This document shows, one piece after another, positions 62,951-64,000 of a stretch of 64,000 nucleotides of DNA. The stretch is from Kordia sp. TARA_039_SRF (GTDB taxonomy: Bacteria; Bacteroidota; Bacteroidia; Flavobacteriales; Flavobacteriaceae). Both the position numbers and the translations under genes were made by a program. A model generated the notes under the pieces. That model saw only the letters and a program-made list of their open reading frames with translations, made no database searches and was not told where the DNA came from. Within the stretch, counting starts at the first letter, position 1; every line of letters starts with the position of its first letter. The stretch covers positions 1-64,000 of the forward strand of contig SMNH02000008.1 in NCBI GenBank assembly GCA_006383075.2, given 5' to 3'.

Positions 62951-63121
62951 AAAGATAATATTTAAAATGGCGATATTTTCTAAAGTCACTTTCTATTCCT
63001 TATTACTCTACACTTGAGTTTGATATTTTGACTTGAAACTAAATTGTAAGAGCTAAACAAGGCTTTAAATATTAATAGTCAACTATAACTACAATAGTTT
63101 ACATCACTTCATCATCAAAAA

Positions 63122-64000
63122 TCACTTCCCAATACAAAAATTCGCAAAGATATTTCCGAGTAAATCATCGGTTGTGATTTCTCCTGTGATTTCTCCAAAA
63201 TGGAATAATGCTTGACGAATATCAATTGCCATTAAATCGCCTGACAATCCAGATTCGAGTCCGTAATGTACTTTGTCGATTTCTTCCAACGCTTTTAATA
63301 AGGCATCGTAATGGCGTGTGTTGGTAATGATGGTTTCGTTGTTTCGTAACGCGCCTGTATTGACGAAGGAAACAAGTTTTTCTTTCAGCGAATCTACACC
63401 AGTATTTTCTTTGGCAGAAAGCAAATGTACATCTTCAATTTCCGCTTGCAGTTGTTCAATTTGGGATTGTTGAAGCTTGTCGATTTTATTAGCAACAATG
63501 ATAAGTGGTTTTTGAGGATATTTATTTTTAATTTTTCCAATTTCCGTTTTAAGCAATGCCAAACGCTCATCTGTTAATTGTAGACTGTCAATTAAGTAAA
63601 TAACCACTTGCGCTTGTTCAATTTTTTCAAAAGTCTTTTGAATTCCGATGCTTTCTACGACATCTTTGGTATCACGAATTCCAGCGGTATCAATGAATCG
63701 GAAGCCAATTCCGTCAATGACCAATTCATCTTCAATCGTATCTCGTGTGGTTCCTGCAATGTCAGAAACAATAGCGCGTTCTTCGTTTAATAAAGCATTT
63801 AGTAAGGTAGATTTCCCAACATTCGGTTCGCCGACAATTGCTACAGGAATTCCGTTTTTAATAACGTTTCCAACCGCAAACGAATCAATCAATCTTTTTA
63901 GCACAAATTGAATACGCTCAATTAGCACTTTAAATTGTGTACGATCAGCAAATTCGACATCTTCTTCGGCAAAATCGAGTTCCAATTCAATTAAAGAGGC
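63122..64000 (-). CDS. mnmE: tRNA modification GTPase MnmE, C-terminal part
   Basis: The 3' end of mnmE; the gene continues beyond the right edge (the frame is open to base 64000). Visible are the linker, the GTPase domain with GEPNVGKST (G1), GTTRDTIED (G2), DTAGIRDT (G3) and NKIDKL (G4), and the final helical domain ending in the catalytic CIGK. With MnmG it makes the wobble uridine modification in tRNA. The N-terminal folate-binding domain is outside the window. Confidence 0.95.
   Translation of the reverse strand, partial: ASLIELELDFAEEDVEFADRTQFKVLIERIQFVLKRLIDSFAVGNVIKNGIPVAIVGEPNVGKSTLLNALLNEERAIVSDIAGTTRDTIEDELVIDGIGFRFIDTAGIRDTKDVVESIGIQKTFEKIEQAQVVIYLIDSLQLTDERLALLKTEIGKIKNKYPQKPLIIVANKIDKLQQSQIEQLQAEIEDVHLLSAKENTGVDSLKEKLVSFVNTGALRNNETIITNTRHYDALLKALEEIDKVHYGLESGLSGDLMAIDIRQALFHFGEITGEITTDDLLGNIFANFCIGK

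Overview
The window looks like a chromosomal segment of a marine-type Flavobacteriaceae (Bacteroidota), possibly close to Kordia. The signs are low GC, promoters of the Bacteroidota type (TTG, then about 17-20 bases, then TAnnTTTG), poor Shine-Dalgarno sequences, several TTG starts, many lipoproteins, two TonB-dependent receptors with carboxypeptidase-regulatory N-termini, a type IX secretion sorting domain, and families typical of the phylum (DUF3276/PUR, DUF5916, DUF1573, TIGR02757, DUF6146, DUF6787). Identifications rest on motif recognition alone; no database search was run.

Left end (1-3.1 kb): an ApaLI-like restriction endonuclease overlaps the start of a DNA methyltransferase that is cut off after about 165 codons and runs in frame into a complete FAD-dependent oxidoreductase. 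This is a broken restriction-modification module. 3.4-8 kb: a secreted protein, a repeat-rich spacer, a TIGR02757 protein, a surface protein, and a small Cys-containing peptide gene just upstream of a lipoprotein with a TlpA-type thioredoxin domain. 8-15.6 kb: an imelysin-like/di-haem cytochrome c peroxidase paired with a PhoX-like lipoprotein, a LolD-type ATPase and a DUF5916 outer-membrane protein. 15.7-25.7 kb: folE, a DUF885 peptidase, a BNR-repeat protein, a three-gene putative metal-uptake unit (His/Cys-rich small protein, TonB receptor, lipoprotein), small membrane proteins and a DUF937 protein.

25.9-35.6 kb is mainly core metabolism: serA, serC, a LuxC-type acyl-CoA reductase, a ferredoxin, a DUF3276 protein, an ABC exporter, leucine dehydrogenase, and nusB-DUF1573-yajC. 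35.6-41 kb: a LytTR two-component system and an FG-GAP protein with a type IX sorting domain. 42-50.7 kb: pepT, pyrD, a LysE exporter, HMG-CoA lyase, guaB, an OmpH/Skp protein and a small conserved protein.

Interspersed from 45.3 to 51.1 kb are four short precursor-peptide genes with one conserved leader type (MKK-x-L, later a K-x-(S/T)IS segment, then GG) and Cys-rich cores. They resemble Bacteroidota class I lanthipeptide precursors, with no LanB/LanC in the window. A membrane protein with an HELGH motif lies between two of them. Two further GG-leader-like peptides lie at 6.2 and 29.9 kb.

Right part (51-64 kb): a histidine-phosphatase/cysteine-phosphatase fusion, an outer-membrane phospholipase-like barrel, a UvrD/PcrA helicase, a zinc-ribbon/TerB protein, a double retropepsin-like protease overlapping a triple CBM48-like protein, a second TonB receptor, a Fic AMP-transferase with a tandem operator at its promoter, and mnmE running off the end. 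Intergenic spacers carry at least two families of dispersed palindromic elements, one with long outer stems and covarying inner hairpins. I saw no tRNA, rRNA, CRISPR array or transposase gene.
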